From NCBI RefSeq assembly GCF_001423495.1, contig NZ_LMOG01000004.1, positions 148,046 to 212,045 on the forward strand: a stretch of DNA of 64,000 bases. The letters run 5' to 3'. The notes under the pieces are model-generated. The model was given only the letters and a program-made list of their open reading frames with translations. It was not told the DNA's origin and ran no database searches. Below are positions 35,756 through 45,295 of this stretch, piece after piece. The position numbers and the translations under genes are program-made. Each line of letters begins with the position of its first letter. The first letter of the stretch is position 1. The stretch is from Xanthomonas sp. Leaf131 (GTDB lineage: Bacteria > Pseudomonadota > Gammaproteobacteria > Xanthomonadales > Xanthomonadaceae).

Positions 35756-35857
35756 GTTCGCAGGTACAGCCGTTGTTCCCCTGACTAATTGCATCGACGA
35801 CCCTGCAACCGAATCGCCCTTGGCGCACGGTGCCTAGGTCGACAAGAGGAGAGAAAA

Positions 35858-36403
35858 ATGAAGGCACGTGTCCTGTTGTTGTTTGTGTTATCCGCGTTGG
35901 GTCTTGTGGCCTGCCAACGCACCCAAGAGCCCGGTGCCAGCGCTGCATCGACCGAGAAAGCATCCGCTGCAGCGGTGCCTGCCAGCGCGCTGGCATTGGT
36001 TGTGGCAACAGATGCCTGGTCGCGCGCAACGCCGCCCGGAGCACCGGTTGCAGGCGGTTATGTCAGCTTGCAGAACCAATCGAGCCTCCCCGATCGCTTG
36101 ATTGCAGTGGAGTCGTCAGCGAGCGCGCAGGTGGAGATCCATGAGATGAACATGGACGATGGAGTGATGAAGATGCGGCGTCTCGATGAAGGACTCGCCT
36201 TGCCACCTGGCAAGAAGGTGGTGCTTGGGCCTGGCAGCATCCACCTGATGTTCATTGCCCCGCACGCGCCATTCGAGGTAGGCAAACCGGTGACGGCAAC
36301 GCTGATTTTCGAGCATGCGCCGCGCCTGGATGTGCGCTTCGAGGTCTGCTCGATGGGCGCCTCGGAGCCTGATGACCATGGCCATGGCGACCACATGCGC
36401 TAA
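35858..36403 (+). CDS. PCu(A)C-type periplasmic copper chaperone lipoprotein
   Basis: 181 residues from the ATG at 35858 (AGAGGAG upstream). A lipoprotein signal ends LGLVAC. The domain carries the copper motif H-x(n)-M...H-x-M: VEIHEMNMDDGVMKMRRL and SIHLMFIAP. A C-terminal His-rich tail (DDHGHGDHMR) adds further metal ligands. PCuAC proteins pass Cu(I) to SCO and CuA of cytochrome oxidase. Confidence 0.88.
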   Translation: MKARVLLLFVLSALGLVACQRTQEPGASAASTEKASAAAVPASALALVVATDAWSRATPPGAPVAGGYVSLQNQSSLPDRLIAVESSASAQVEIHEMNMDDGVMKMRRLDEGLALPPGKKVVLGPGSIHLMFIAPHAPFEVGKPVTATLIFEHAPRLDVRFEVCSMGASEPDDHGHGDHMR

Positions 36404-36526
36404 CCGGTTTGAATGTGAAGCTTCCGAATGTCAGGCGGCACTACGGCGATCGGTATCGACGTTTGGCGAACTCATTACGTTGAGTTTGTATGCGGCCTGG
36501 ATGCGGTCTGCGCCCATGCGCAGATC

Positions 36527-36700
36527 ACGTCAACCGATCTTGATCACGGCCTTGCCAAACGCGCCGTGCGCGATGTTCATGGGCTTCGCGCGCGCTCGAA
36601 GGGGAGGCAAGCGATCGGTGCCAGCTGGCTGACCGGACCGGGCCGGACGAACACGTCCAAACCGGCACCAGCATGGCGTGCAAAACGTCATGCCACGTTG
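36527..36700 (-). pseudogene. Remnant of an oxidoreductase C-terminus
   Basis: Minus-strand frames read PVSQLAPIACLPFERAREAHEH and, after a frame change, IAHGAFGKAVIKIG before a stop at about 36530. That is the typical ending of MDR-type quinone oxidoreductases (ERAREAHE...GAFGKxV). Nothing upstream of it is intact. The rest of the 36404-36811 gap is non-coding. Confidence 0.4.
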
Positions 36701-36811
36701 TAGCGCATCGATGCGCATCGATGCGCATTGCCGCAGTCGCGTCCGTTGGATGACCCGTGACGTGCATCGCCTCCCGGCAAGCGCGCACACTGTGAATGTA
36801 TATATGTTTCG

Positions 36812-36826
36812 TATACGATTCGTATA
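36812..36826. promoter_or_regulatory. Palindrome before the ParD-like/map pair
   Basis: TATACGA-T-TCGTATA, perfect 7-base arms with a single-base spacer, 20 bases before the ParD-like ATG, in an AT-rich stretch likely to contain the promoter. A candidate autoregulatory operator. Confidence 0.5.
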
Positions 36827-36846
36827 TCAACACATTTGGAGTGGCC

Positions 36847-37059
36847 ATGGGCATCGTCAACATCGACGACGAGCTGCACGATCAGTTGCGTCGCGCGTGC
36901 ACGGTGACCAGCCGCTCGATCAACGCGCAGGCCAACTTCTGGATCAAGGTCGGCATGCTGTGCGAGATGAATCCTGAGTCGTCGTTTCAGCAGATCGTGG
37001 CGCAAGAGTTGCGCGCGGCGGGGGTGCGGCCGCAAGCCTTGAAAGCGGGGCGGGCATGA
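36847..37059 (+). CDS. ParD-like protein
   Basis: 70 residues from the ATG at 36847 (GGAG upstream). The sequence NIDDELHDQLRRACTVTSRS is a ribbon-helix-helix-like start, and SINAQANFWIKVGMLCEMNP matches the ParD_like family. The last 4 bases overlap the methionine aminopeptidase start, so the two are co-translated. ParD-like proteins resemble antitoxins but here the partner is a peptidase, not a ParE toxin. Confidence 0.7.
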   Translation: MGIVNIDDELHDQLRRACTVTSRSINAQANFWIKVGMLCEMNPESSFQQIVAQELRAAGVRPQALKAGRA

Positions 37060-37832
37060 TCAAGCCGCCGGACGAAATTGCGTTGATGGCTACGGCCGGT
37101 GCATTGCTGGCGCAGGTCTTTCATGCACTGGATCAGCTGCCGCTCGAAGGCCGCAGCACGCTGGAACTCAACGATTTTGTCGAGCGGATGATTGTCGATG
37201 AATTGGAAGCGCGACCGGCCAGCAAGGGCCAGTACGATTTTCCATTCGTGCTCAACGCCTCAATCGACGATGTGGTTTGCCACGGTGTGCCATCGGCCGA
37301 TGATGTGCTGCGCAATGGGCAGATCGTCAATCTGGATATCACGCTGGAAAAGAACGGGTTCATTGCCGATTCCAGCACCACGTACCTTGTTGGCGAGGTG
37401 GCGTATCCGGCGCGGCGGTTGGTGCAAACCACCTATCAGGCGATGTGGAAAGGGATCGCGGCGGTGCGCCCCGGTGTGCGTCTGGGCGATATCGGTCATG
37501 CGATTGCGCGGCATGCGCGCGAGCACGGCTACAGCGTGGTGAAGGAATATTGCGGGCACGGCATCGGGCGTGAGATGCATGAAGATCCGCAGATTCTGCA
37601 TTACGGCCACGCCGGCACCGGGATGGAGCTGCAGGAAGGCATGGTGTTCACCATCGAGCCGATGATCAATCAGGGCAGGGCGGCGATCCGCGCCGAGCCG
37701 GATCAATGGCCGGTGCATACGCGCGACGGCAAGTTGTCGGCGCAGTTCGAGCACACCGTGGCGGTGACGCGTACCGGCGTGCGTGTGCTGACCCTGCGGC
37801 CTGGAGAAAAGCCGCTGTGTGTGGTTGATTGA
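37056..37832 (+). CDS. map: Type I methionine aminopeptidase, paired with ParD-like protein
   Basis: 258 residues. Metal ligands and active-site residues of type I MetAP are present: His in VCHGVPS, Asp pair in LDITLEKNGFIADSS, His in CGHGIGREMHEDPQ, Glu in VFTIEPMINQG and Glu in FEHTVAVT. It removes the initiator Met from nascent proteins. The housekeeping copy is normally near rpsB; this one is in an operon with a small DNA-binding-like protein, so it is likely a second, specialised copy. Confidence 0.85.
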   Translation: MIKPPDEIALMATAGALLAQVFHALDQLPLEGRSTLELNDFVERMIVDELEARPASKGQYDFPFVLNASIDDVVCHGVPSADDVLRNGQIVNLDITLEKNGFIADSSTTYLVGEVAYPARRLVQTTYQAMWKGIAAVRPGVRLGDIGHAIARHAREHGYSVVKEYCGHGIGREMHEDPQILHYGHAGTGMELQEGMVFTIEPMINQGRAAIRAEPDQWPVHTRDGKLSAQFEHTVAVTRTGVRVLTLRPGEKPLCVVD

Positions 37833-37889
37833 TATCTGGCCTGACGATGGCAGCGGCAGCCGGCGACGCTGTGTCTTACGCGAGACGTC

Positions 37890-38423
37890 TCAGTTCCGTG
37901 TAGGGCGCGGTCGCACAATGAGTGGGGTCGTGTTGGTGCTCAGCAGCCTCTGTACCGCCGCGTCCACATTGCCGAACCGGCTGCGTTGCAAAAGGTAGAC
38001 CAGGGCGAGAAGTCCCAGGAACATCAATGCAGTGCCCGGTCTGATCGCCAGCGTTGGAACAAGAATGACGGCGACCATGTACAGCACGGCCCAGTTGCAG
38101 AAGCCGGTAATGACGATTTCACGTCGCCTGCGGTCGATCGCGATGTGGCCTCGCATCACCAACGGGTAGACAGGACCGACAAACACCAGAAACGTCTCAC
38201 GAAATGCGTAGGCCTGCTCGGACAGCGGATGGAATCTGAGGTCTGGCCACCATGTTTGTTCAACCGCGTTTTCGACCTGCGCTAATGAAAAACAGGCCAG
38301 CTGAGTGCTGGTCACTGGAATCCGCCGTTTGAACACCGGCAATCCCCATCCGAAATACAGTCGGTTCCAGGCAATCTGCAGAATGCCTTCGATCACCAGC
38401 AGCACCAGTAGCAGGTTGAACAT
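37890..38423 (-). CDS. Uncharacterised membrane protein
   Basis: 177 residues from the ATG at 38423; the open frame extends upstream but the first residues after this ATG (MFNLLLVLLVIEGILQIAW) look like a genuine start with a membrane segment. Two further hydrophobic segments lie near 105-145 (VLYMVAVILVPTLAI, TALMFLGLLALVYLL). No family recognised. It is transcribed away from the chloride channel gene. Confidence 0.5.
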   Translation of the reverse strand: MFNLLLVLLVIEGILQIAWNRLYFGWGLPVFKRRIPVTSTQLACFSLAQVENAVEQTWWPDLRFHPLSEQAYAFRETFLVFVGPVYPLVMRGHIAIDRRRREIVITGFCNWAVLYMVAVILVPTLAIRPGTALMFLGLLALVYLLQRSRFGNVDAAVQRLLSTNTTPLIVRPRPTRN

Positions 38424-38727
38424 CGGGCATCCATTGTCGAGTGTCGAACCAGTGTTCCGGCGCGATGCCGGTTCCAACGGCATGCTGCGGCGATGCCTTC
38501 CCTCTTGTGGTCATCGCGAGAGTTGGTTGGCCGCGCCTGTCAGCGCGGCGATGTGATCGACTCTAGCAATTCGGCGCGCGGTCGGCACAGACATCGCGGC
38601 AGTGTCCGCTTGCCGGTTATATCGCGGCGGCCAGACTGCGCCAGGTCAGCAAGCCTGCTGCACAATGGTCAGTGCCGTTGGCGCCCCCGTGCGTCTACGC
38701 CCTGATCCTGTGGACCATCGGTCTTCC

Positions 38728-40527
38728 ATGCAGCCACTTTCCGACAATGCCCCTCAAGCGCCGTCTTCGGCAGCCGCGCCTTTGCGCAAATCGCTGGATT
38801 GGCTGCGCAGGCAGTTCCGCGTCAACGATCTATGGTTTATCGGGCTGGCGGCGGTTGTTGGGCTGATTGCTGCGGCCCTGATGGTAGCGCAGGCCGGCAT
38901 GGCGCACGTTCTGCAGGCCTGGCTATATGGCCTTGCGCCGGGAGAGCGGCTCAGCACGGCCGACTCGATCACCACGAGCCAGTTGTTGGTCCTGCCGTTG
39001 GGCGGATTATTGGTGGGCGTGATGGCGTTGCTGGCGCGTCGACGCAAGCGGCCGCTGGTGGATGCGGTGGAAGCCAATGCGTTGCATGGCGGGCGTATGT
39101 CGATGCGCGACAACCTGATCGTTGCAGTGCAGACGCTGCTCTCCAATGGCTTTGGTGCGTCGGTGGGGCTGGAGGCCACCTACACGCAGATGGGATCGGG
39201 TGCCGGATCGCAACTGGGTCGGGTGTTGCGTGTACGCCGCGCAGACATGCGTATATTGGTTGGTGCCGGTGCGGCAGGCGCGATCGCCGGCGCCTTCGGT
39301 GCGCCGCTCGCGGGGGCGTTCTACGCGTTCGAGATCGTGATCGGCGCCTACACGCCCTCGGCGCTTGCGCCAGTGGCCGCGGCGGCATTGGCTGGCGCGT
39401 TCATGGCTAATGCGCTGGGTGCCGCGCCGTATTCGTTGCCGGCGGCGGTCGCCTATCAATTGCAGCCGCGCGACTATGCGATCTACATCGCGCTCGGGTT
39501 GACCTGCGCGTTGATCGGTATCGCGGTGATGCGGCTTGTCGCGGGTATCGAACGCGGTGTGGGCCGGATCAATCTGCCGATCTGGGGCCGCCCTGTCGTG
39601 GGCGGTCTGTTGCTGATTCCGTTGGCGATGTATTCGCCCCAGGTGTTGTCGTCAGGACACGGCGCACTGCATCTGGACCTGACCAGTAGCAGCACGCTGC
39701 AGGTGTTGGCCAGCATGTTGGTGCTCAAATGCATCGCATCGGGCATCTCGCTCGGCTTTGGGTTTCGTGGCGGTTTGTTCTTCGCATCGTTATTTATGGG
39801 CTCACTGGTGGGCAGCCTGTTTGCAGTGTTCTTGAATCTGCTGGTGGGCGCTGCCGCCGTGGACATCACAAGCGCGTCGTTGGTGGGCATGGCGGCGTTG
39901 GCAGCGGCCATTGTCGGCGCGCCGATGACGATGGCGATGCTGATTCTGGAAGGAACGCATGATTTTGTGCTGGCAAGTGCGGTGATGGTTGCGGTGCTGG
40001 TGGCCAATACCGTGGTGCGTCAGGTGTTCGGATACTCTTTTTCCACCTGGCGTCTGCATCTGCGTGGCGAGAATATCCGCAGTGCACGCGATGTGGGTTG
40101 GGTGCGAACGTTGTCGGCCGGCAAGATGATGCGCAAGGACGCCAATCACACGGCGCACGACATCACCGTCAGCGAGTTTCGCAGGCGGTTTCCGTTGGGG
40201 TCCACGCAACGTGTGGTGCTCGAAGATGCCGCCGGCCACTATGCCGGTGTGGTGCCGTTGGCGGTGTTATATGCAGACAATGTGCAGGCAGATGCGTCAG
40301 TGTACGACTATGCCAAGCACCGCGATGCGGCGTTGCTGGCAGACACCGACATCGTGGCGATCATGAAGGTCTTCGATGCCACGCAGGCCGACGAGCTGGC
40401 GGTGGTCGATCAGCAACGCAAGGTGCTAGGCGTACTGTCGGAAGGCTTTGTACGCAAACGCTATGCCGAAGAACTGGAAAAACGCGAGCGCGAACTGATG
40501 GGCGAACGTGTTGGCGGGGATGAGTAA
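38728..40527 (+). CDS. ClC-family chloride channel/antiporter with C-terminal CBS region
   Basis: 599 residues from the ATG at 38728. Membrane segments cover residues about 30-435. The GREGP-equivalent is degenerate (GLEATYTQMGSGAG), while GFRGGLFFASLFMG fits the GxFxP-equivalent loop. The cytosolic tail contains a CBS-type region (DIVAIMKVFDATQADELAVVD). Lack of the canonical gating Glu motif suggests channel rather than antiporter behaviour, but this is tentative. Confidence 0.82.
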   Translation: MQPLSDNAPQAPSSAAAPLRKSLDWLRRQFRVNDLWFIGLAAVVGLIAAALMVAQAGMAHVLQAWLYGLAPGERLSTADSITTSQLLVLPLGGLLVGVMALLARRRKRPLVDAVEANALHGGRMSMRDNLIVAVQTLLSNGFGASVGLEATYTQMGSGAGSQLGRVLRVRRADMRILVGAGAAGAIAGAFGAPLAGAFYAFEIVIGAYTPSALAPVAAAALAGAFMANALGAAPYSLPAAVAYQLQPRDYAIYIALGLTCALIGIAVMRLVAGIERGVGRINLPIWGRPVVGGLLLIPLAMYSPQVLSSGHGALHLDLTSSSTLQVLASMLVLKCIASGISLGFGFRGGLFFASLFMGSLVGSLFAVFLNLLVGAAAVDITSASLVGMAALAAAIVGAPMTMAMLILEGTHDFVLASAVMVAVLVANTVVRQVFGYSFSTWRLHLRGENIRSARDVGWVRTLSAGKMMRKDANHTAHDITVSEFRRRFPLGSTQRVVLEDAAGHYAGVVPLAVLYADNVQADASVYDYAKHRDAALLADTDIVAIMKVFDATQADELAVVDQQRKVLGVLSEGFVRKRYAEELEKRERELMGERVGGDE

Positions 40528-40532
40528 GGTGC

Positions 40533-40739
40533 GTGCCCGCAGCGGCTGAGACGCTCGATCTCCCCCACGCGCATGTCTGGGACATCAGCGCGGTGGCGGC
40601 GCTGGATCGGGTGGTGCTCACACTGCGGGCGCACGGAACCGCCGTGGATGTGATCGGCCTGAATCAAGCCAGCGACACGCTGATCGAGCGATTAGCGATC
40701 CACCGGCGCGACGGCGCTCGCTTATCGGTGGGCCATTGA
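40533..40739 (+). pseudogene. STAS-domain remnant of a SulP anion transporter
   Basis: 68 codons: HVWDISAVAALDRVVLTLRA and IGLNQASDTLIERLA are the C-terminal STAS domain of SulP permeases. The 500-residue membrane part is missing; the ClC gene ends 5 bases upstream. It may be a deletion remnant left when ClC and SulP genes were brought together, or a stand-alone STAS protein; the GTG start without a clear site favours a remnant. Confidence 0.55.
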
Positions 40740-40937
40740 GGTTCGTCGATCATGCGTGTTGATCTCGGCGCCTAGCGCTGATGCGGGCAGTGCATGCTCG
40801 TCGAGCAGCGCGCTGAGGCGGCGATGGCAGTCCCGGAAGGCGAGCGCGGAGGCCGGCATGTCGCAGGCGTCGAATTTTTGCGCCTCCGCCTTCCAGGATG
40901 CGAGCAGGTCTTGCAGATCGTGGATCAGGCTCGGCAT
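40722..40937 (-). CDS. Small hypothetical protein
   Basis: 71 residues from the ATG at 40937 with GAGGAAA upstream. Mostly helical (LIHDLQDLLASWKAEAQKF) with ALAFRDCHRRLSALLDE. No family recognised. Its 3' end overlaps the SulP remnant by 18 bases. Confidence 0.5.
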   Translation of the reverse strand: MPSLIHDLQDLLASWKAEAQKFDACDMPASALAFRDCHRRLSALLDEHALPASALGAEINTHDRRTSMAHR

Positions 40938-41130
40938 GGGGTTTCCTCGGTAGGCGTCGTCGTACATACGGGGGCAGACGCCGGCCGGATGCAGCGCGAT
41001 TGCTGCGGCCTCATGCATGACCGAATGGCGCCGCTGCGATGGACGCGCTTGCCGATGGGCACGGACACACGTGCGCATCACATGGCCGGGAGGAGGGTGA
41101 CCGTGCGGTCTTTTGCCGCTGGAGCTGAGC

Positions 41131-41346
41131 ATGAGCAGTCACGAGAACGGCAATCAAGGCGTAGACGACCCGACCCCGCCAAACGGCGTCAAGGCGCCTG
41201 GCAAGGACAACGCCGCGATTCAGGAGGGGCCGGCGCAGGACAGCGAGATCGATGACGACGACGGCATCGAAGACGAGGTGGACGCTGAGGTGGATGCGGA
41301 CGACGACGAAGCCGATGAGGACGACGAGGAAGAGGAAGCCCAGTAG
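41131..41346 (+). CDS. Small highly acidic protein
   Basis: 71 residues from the ATG at 41131 (GGAG upstream). After residue 38 it is almost entirely Asp/Glu (DDDDGIEDEVDAEVDADDDE...), pI very low, probably disordered. Similar acidic tails occur in many proteobacterial small proteins; role unknown. Confidence 0.5.
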   Translation: MSSHENGNQGVDDPTPPNGVKAPGKDNAAIQEGPAQDSEIDDDDGIEDEVDAEVDADDDEADEDDEEEEAQ

Positions 41347-41476
41347 ACGCTGCGAACCGTCGTGCGCGCTGATGCGGCGCTGAGCTCGATGCAGATGCCG
41401 TGCGTGTTGCGGCATGTACTGGCCGCAGTCCCGCCAGCTGCTTACACTCGATCTTCCCCTGAACACGTTGACGTCC

Positions 41477-41707
41477 ATGGATCACTTGCCGCCACTGCCT
41501 GCCATCGCACTCGGGCAGTACCGCCACTTCAAGGGTGGCCGTTACGAAGTGCTGGGCGTCGTGCGCAGTAGCGAAACGCTGGAGCCGCTGGTGCTCTATC
41601 GCCCATTGGACAGCGATGTTGGCCTGTGGGTGCGGCCGTATGCGATGTTTGTCGAGCAGGTCGAAGTCGATGGAGTTCGACGCCTGCGCTTTGAACCGTT
41701 GGCGTAG
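41477..41707 (+). CDS. DUF1653 domain protein
   Basis: 76 residues from the ATG at 41477. The segment GQYRHFKGGRYEVLGVVRSSETLEP followed by VLYRPL and LWVRPYAMF is the DUF1653 signature, a small SH3-like barrel. Function unknown. A strong terminator follows at 41782. Confidence 0.75.
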   Translation: MDHLPPLPAIALGQYRHFKGGRYEVLGVVRSSETLEPLVLYRPLDSDVGLWVRPYAMFVEQVEVDGVRRLRFEPLA

Positions 41708-41781
41708 TCGTTGATTGCAGCGAACGAGGCTAAATGGCCGATACCTCATCGCGCCTGGCCTGCAGGAACTAGCGGCAAATC

Positions 41782-41810
41782 AAAGCCCGGGCATGCCCGG
41801 GCTTTTTACA
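41782..41810. terminator. Palindromic terminator
   Basis: AAAGCCCGGGCATGCCCGGGCTTT is fully self-complementary and is followed by TTACA. It serves the DUF1653 gene and the convergent nuclease gene. Confidence 0.8.
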
Positions 41811-41829
41811 TCGCATCCCCGGCGACCGA

Positions 41830-42567
41830 TCAGCTCAGGTCGCAATTACTCGGCTGCGGCCAGGTGGTGGCGGGCAGCATGGCCTTGACGGCGGCCGGTG
41901 CGGTGATGCCGATGGCGCTGGCGCCGTACAGGTCTTCCAGTTCGTCGATGCTGACGATGTAGCTGTCCAGCGAACCGAGCGTGGCGCTGTTGGGAATCAA
42001 CCAGCTGATCGCGCGCGTGCCGCCGCCCGGGTTGGCGGTGATGATCGTCTTCCAGAAGAAGTCCGGGGTGCGGATACCGTGGCTGGTCAGGAAGTAATCG
42101 TTGGTGGTGTCGCTGTAGATCACGCCGCCATACACCTGCACGCTGGCGATGTCGCGGTAACACTCGGCCACGTTTTCAGCGCGCACCCAGATGCCCTGGT
42201 TGAAGCTGGCCACCTGCGGCACGATGTTGGACATCAGGTTGGCGCGACGGATGTAGGTCGCGTTGTAGTCCATGTGGTTGGAGGTCACCAGATGCCCGCG
42301 ATCATAGCCGGTACGGACGCTGGCATACGACGCAGTGGAGGTCTGGCCGGCGCAGCCGCTGGGCAGTTCGGTGTCCAGATTGAAGCTGGACGGACGCGCC
42401 GCCGAGCCGGTATCGGCCTGCAAGACGTATTCGTAGCGCAACGCGGTGTGGTTGGTGCAGTCGTAGCGCAGGGTGTAACCGCCCTTGTTGAGGGTGACGA
42501 CCTGTGCATTTGCGGTGGCACTGAAAGCGGTGAGAAGCAGAACGGCGAAGAAGGTCCGGAAGCGCAT
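41830..42567 (-). CDS. Secreted DNA/RNA non-specific endonuclease
   Basis: 245 residues from the ATG at 42567 (AGGAG about 10 bases upstream). A signal peptide (FFAVLLLTAFSATANA) is followed by the beta-beta-alpha-metal nuclease domain. The catalytic DRGH motif lies in GYDRGHLVTSNHMD, with the metal-binding Asn in the following NLMSNIVPQ segment. Acts on extracellular nucleic acid, probably for nutrient recovery or biofilm dispersal. Standalone gene. Confidence 0.85.
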   Translation of the reverse strand: MRFRTFFAVLLLTAFSATANAQVVTLNKGGYTLRYDCTNHTALRYEYVLQADTGSAARPSSFNLDTELPSGCAGQTSTASYASVRTGYDRGHLVTSNHMDYNATYIRRANLMSNIVPQVASFNQGIWVRAENVAECYRDIASVQVYGGVIYSDTTNDYFLTSHGIRTPDFFWKTIITANPGGGTRAISWLIPNSATLGSLDSYIVSIDELEDLYGASAIGITAPAAVKAMLPATTWPQPSNCDLS

Positions 42568-43085
42568 GGGAGTGAATCTCCTGGAAATCAATCGGACGCA
42601 CGAAGCCACCGCCGGCTGCATGTAAGCAGATCGACGTTCAGCGAACGCGCGCTGGAAGGGGGACAGTTGGCTCGCTGTCTAGCGAGCGCAACAGCTATCG
42701 CATGCAAATGTTTCTTGTTGGTGACGTACACGTGAGGAATGTGCACTCGCACCACTTTTTTCCACAAAAGTGTGATGGGAATCGCTCATTTATGTGCATA
42801 GGGCACGGCAGGCGATAAGCGCTTAGTTATGCCTGGAGCGGGCAACTGCGCGTCTGGATGACGCTTTTTTCAACGGTGCACAGATGCGCAATCGGCAATG
42901 CGCTGTCTGTGGCGTCGGATATCCACTGACGTGGAGATCAGGATGCAGGCCGGCACCGGCTGGCACGTGGGATACGCCCGAGGCGACGCTCAGGTGCAAC
43001 ACGGGCAACAGTCATTGGCGCGATACGCGCGCGTCACCTGCCTGATAACGATGTCGGCTCACTGCCGTGCTCGCAGCGGCAGATA
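42568..43085. other. Intergenic region, no gene seen
   Basis: About 520 bases. A small hairpin CACTTTT/AAAAGTG near 42755-42775 is visible. No ORF with family resemblance was found. Confidence 0.4.
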
Positions 43086-43124
43086 CAAAAACCCCCCTTG
43101 CGCAGTGCGTGCGGAAGAGGGGCA
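43086..43124 (-). terminator. Likely terminator of the chemoreceptor gene
   Basis: Read on the minus strand, a GC-rich imperfect hairpin (CCCCTCTTCCGCA paired with TGCGCAAGGGGG) is followed by TTTTTG, about 43 bases after the chemoreceptor stop. Confidence 0.5.
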
Positions 43125-43166
43125 TCAGGGTGGATCGCGAGACGAACCGATTGGGCGGTCGAGCCG

Positions 43167-45269
43167 CTATGCGACGTGTCTTTCCACCTGCTGTTCGGTT
43201 GCAGGCTCCAGCTGAAACAGCGACACCAATTGGGTCAAGGTGCCGGCCTGCTTCTCCATCGCACGCGCGGCGGCCATGGCTTCTTCCACCAGCGCCGCAT
43301 TCTGCTGCGTGGTCTCGTCCATCTGGATCACGGTCTGGTTGACCTGCTCGATCCCGGCGGATTGTTCGCTGGAGGCAGCGGTGATCTGGCCCATGATGTC
43401 GGTGACGCGATTCACGCTGGCAACGATCTCGGTCATGGTGGTGCCGGCCTTGTGCACCAGCGCCGAGCCTTCGGCGACCTTGCCCACCGAGGCATCGATC
43501 AGCTCCTTGATTTCCTTCGCCGCGCCGGACGAACGCTGTGCCAGGGTGCGCACCTCGCTTGCCACCACCGCAAAGCCACGGCCTTGTTCGCCGGCACGCG
43601 CGGCTTCCACTGCCGCATTCAAGGCCAGGATGTTGGTCTGGAACGCGATGCCATCGATGACGCTGATGATCTCGGCAATCTTCTTCGAAGAGGTTTCGAT
43701 GCCCGACATGGTGCCGACCACCTGGCTGACCACTTCGCCACCTTGCGATGCCACACCGGCCGCGCTGCGAGCGAGCGCGTTGGCTTGACGGGCGTGTTCG
43801 GCGTTCTGCTTGACGGTGGCGGTGAGTTCTTCCATCGAGGCAGCGGTTTCTTCCAGGTTGGCGGCCTGCAACTCGGTGCGTCGCGACAGATCCTGATTGC
43901 CAGCGGCAATTTCGCCGGCAGCGGTATCGATCTCCGAGGACGAATGCTGGATGCGCCCGACGATATCGGTCAGGCGATCCACCGTGGTGTTGGCATCTTC
44001 GCGCATGCGTGCGAACACGCCGGCAGAGGTGCCCTGCATGCGCATGGTCAGGTCGCCGCTGGCAATGGCCCGCAACAGTTCCGACAACTCGCCCAGACTC
44101 TTGTCCGAGGTGCTCATCAGATGATTGAGATCCACCACGATCTGGCGGAAATCATGCTCGAATGCGGTCTCGTCGCCACGTGCGGTGAAGTCGCCTGCCG
44201 CTGCCGCCGAGGCCAGCCGCTTGATCTCGCCGTTGATGGACAACAGGCTGGCCCGCACATCGTTGATCGATTGGCTGATCACTGCCTTTTCGCCCGGCAG
44301 CGGCTCCAGCTGCTGCGACAGATCGCCTGCGGCGTAGCGTTCGGTCAGCGCCACGATCTGCATGGTCACCGCGATATGGCTGGAGACCAGCGTGTTGCTG
44401 GCGCGCACCATGCTGCCGAATTCGCCAGGAAACTCCTGCTCGGCAATGCGATGGCTGATGACGCCCGCTTCATGCTTGTCGCCCATGTCGGTCTGCGCCT
44501 GGATCACGCGACGCAGCTGGCGCTGCATGCTGTCCATCGCCTGCAGCAGTTGCCCCACTTCGTCGTTGCGATCGATCGAAATGGTGTTCTCCAACTTGCC
44601 CGACGACACCGCATGCGCGATGCCGATGGCACGATTGAGCGGTTGGGTAATGGCACGCGCCACGATCCAGCCAAAGCCAATGCACACCACCGCACCAACC
44701 AACCCCAGAATCAGGCCGCCCATGCTTGCGGTGACCGAACTGTCCAGCGCTTCCTGCACGGTGCCGCGGAAACGCGCATCGGCGCGCTTCTGCATGGCGG
44801 TGAGGTTGCTGCGATAGGTGTCCAGTGCCGGTGCCATTGCGCTCATCTGCGCTGCATCGGGCTCACGCTGCTCCACGAATGCCGTGGCCACGCCGTGCGC
44901 GAGGCTGTAGTACTGATCGAACTCCTTGCCCAGACGCGCCAATTCCTGCGCATTGGCAGGATCGGATTTTTGCAGTTTCACGTACGAGGCGTGGATGTCG
45001 TCGGCCACCGGTTTGGTGGCCGCCAACATGTCGGCATCGCCCGCTGCGGCAGCGCCGTTCAGCCCGTTGATGAGCTTGTCCAGCGCAGCCACGTTGCGCG
45101 TCATCGCATCGAGCATGGGGAAATGCACGTCGCGCACCGCTTCCAGGCGGTCGTTGTTGCGGTGAAACACCAGCGTACTGAAGGCCACATAGCTCGATAG
45201 GCAAATGATCGCCACCGCTGCCGGCATCAGGATTTTCCAGAACAACGGTAGCGACAGAATGCGTCTCAT
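43167..45269 (-). CDS. Methyl-accepting chemotaxis protein
   Basis: 700 residues from the ATG at 45269. N-terminal membrane segment ([19 protein letters not shown]), periplasmic four-helix-type sensor of about 140 residues, second membrane segment ([17 protein letters not shown]), then HAMP domains and the signalling hairpin. The hallmark tip [20 protein letters not shown] is present. A GTG upstream at 45299 overlaps the preceding stop but is not needed. Gene order porin, small phosphate-binding-like protein, chemoreceptor suggests a linked sensing function. Confidence 0.9.
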   Translation of the reverse strand: MRRILSLPLFWKILMPAAVAIICLSSYVAFSTLVFHRNNDRLEAVRDVHFPMLDAMTRNVAALDKLINGLNGAAAAGDADMLAATKPVADDIHASYVKLQKSDPANAQELARLGKEFDQYYSLAHGVATAFVEQREPDAAQMSAMAPALDTYRSNLTAMQKRADARFRGTVQEALDSSVTASMGGLILGLVGAVVCIGFGWIVARAITQPLNRAIGIAHAVSSGKLENTISIDRNDEVGQLLQAMDSMQRQLRRVIQAQTDMGDKHEAGVISHRIAEQEFPGEFGSMVRASNTLVSSHIAVTMQIVALTERYAAGDLSQQLEPLPGEKAVISQSINDVRASLLSINGEIKRLASAAAAGDFTARGDETAFEHDFRQIVVDLNHLMSTSDKSLGELSELLRAIASGDLTMRMQGTSAGVFARMREDANTTVDRLTDIVGRIQHSSSEIDTAAGEIAAGNQDLSRRTELQAANLEETAASMEELTATVKQNAEHARQANALARSAAGVASQGGEVVSQVVGTMSGIETSSKKIAEIISVIDGIAFQTNILALNAAVEAARAGEQGRGFAVVASEVRTLAQRSSGAAKEIKELIDASVGKVAEGSALVHKAGTTMTEIVASVNRVTDIMGQITAASSEQSAGIEQVNQTVIQMDETTQQNAALVEEAMAAARAMEKQAGTLTQLVSLFQLEPATEQQVERHVA

Positions 45270-45295
45270 GACGGGAGTCTCGAGCAGGTGGCGGG

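Noticed and set aside
43098..45200. Antisense open frame opposite the chemoreceptor
   Set aside because: His/Arg-rich translation without domains; the minus-strand frame contains the chemotaxis signature.
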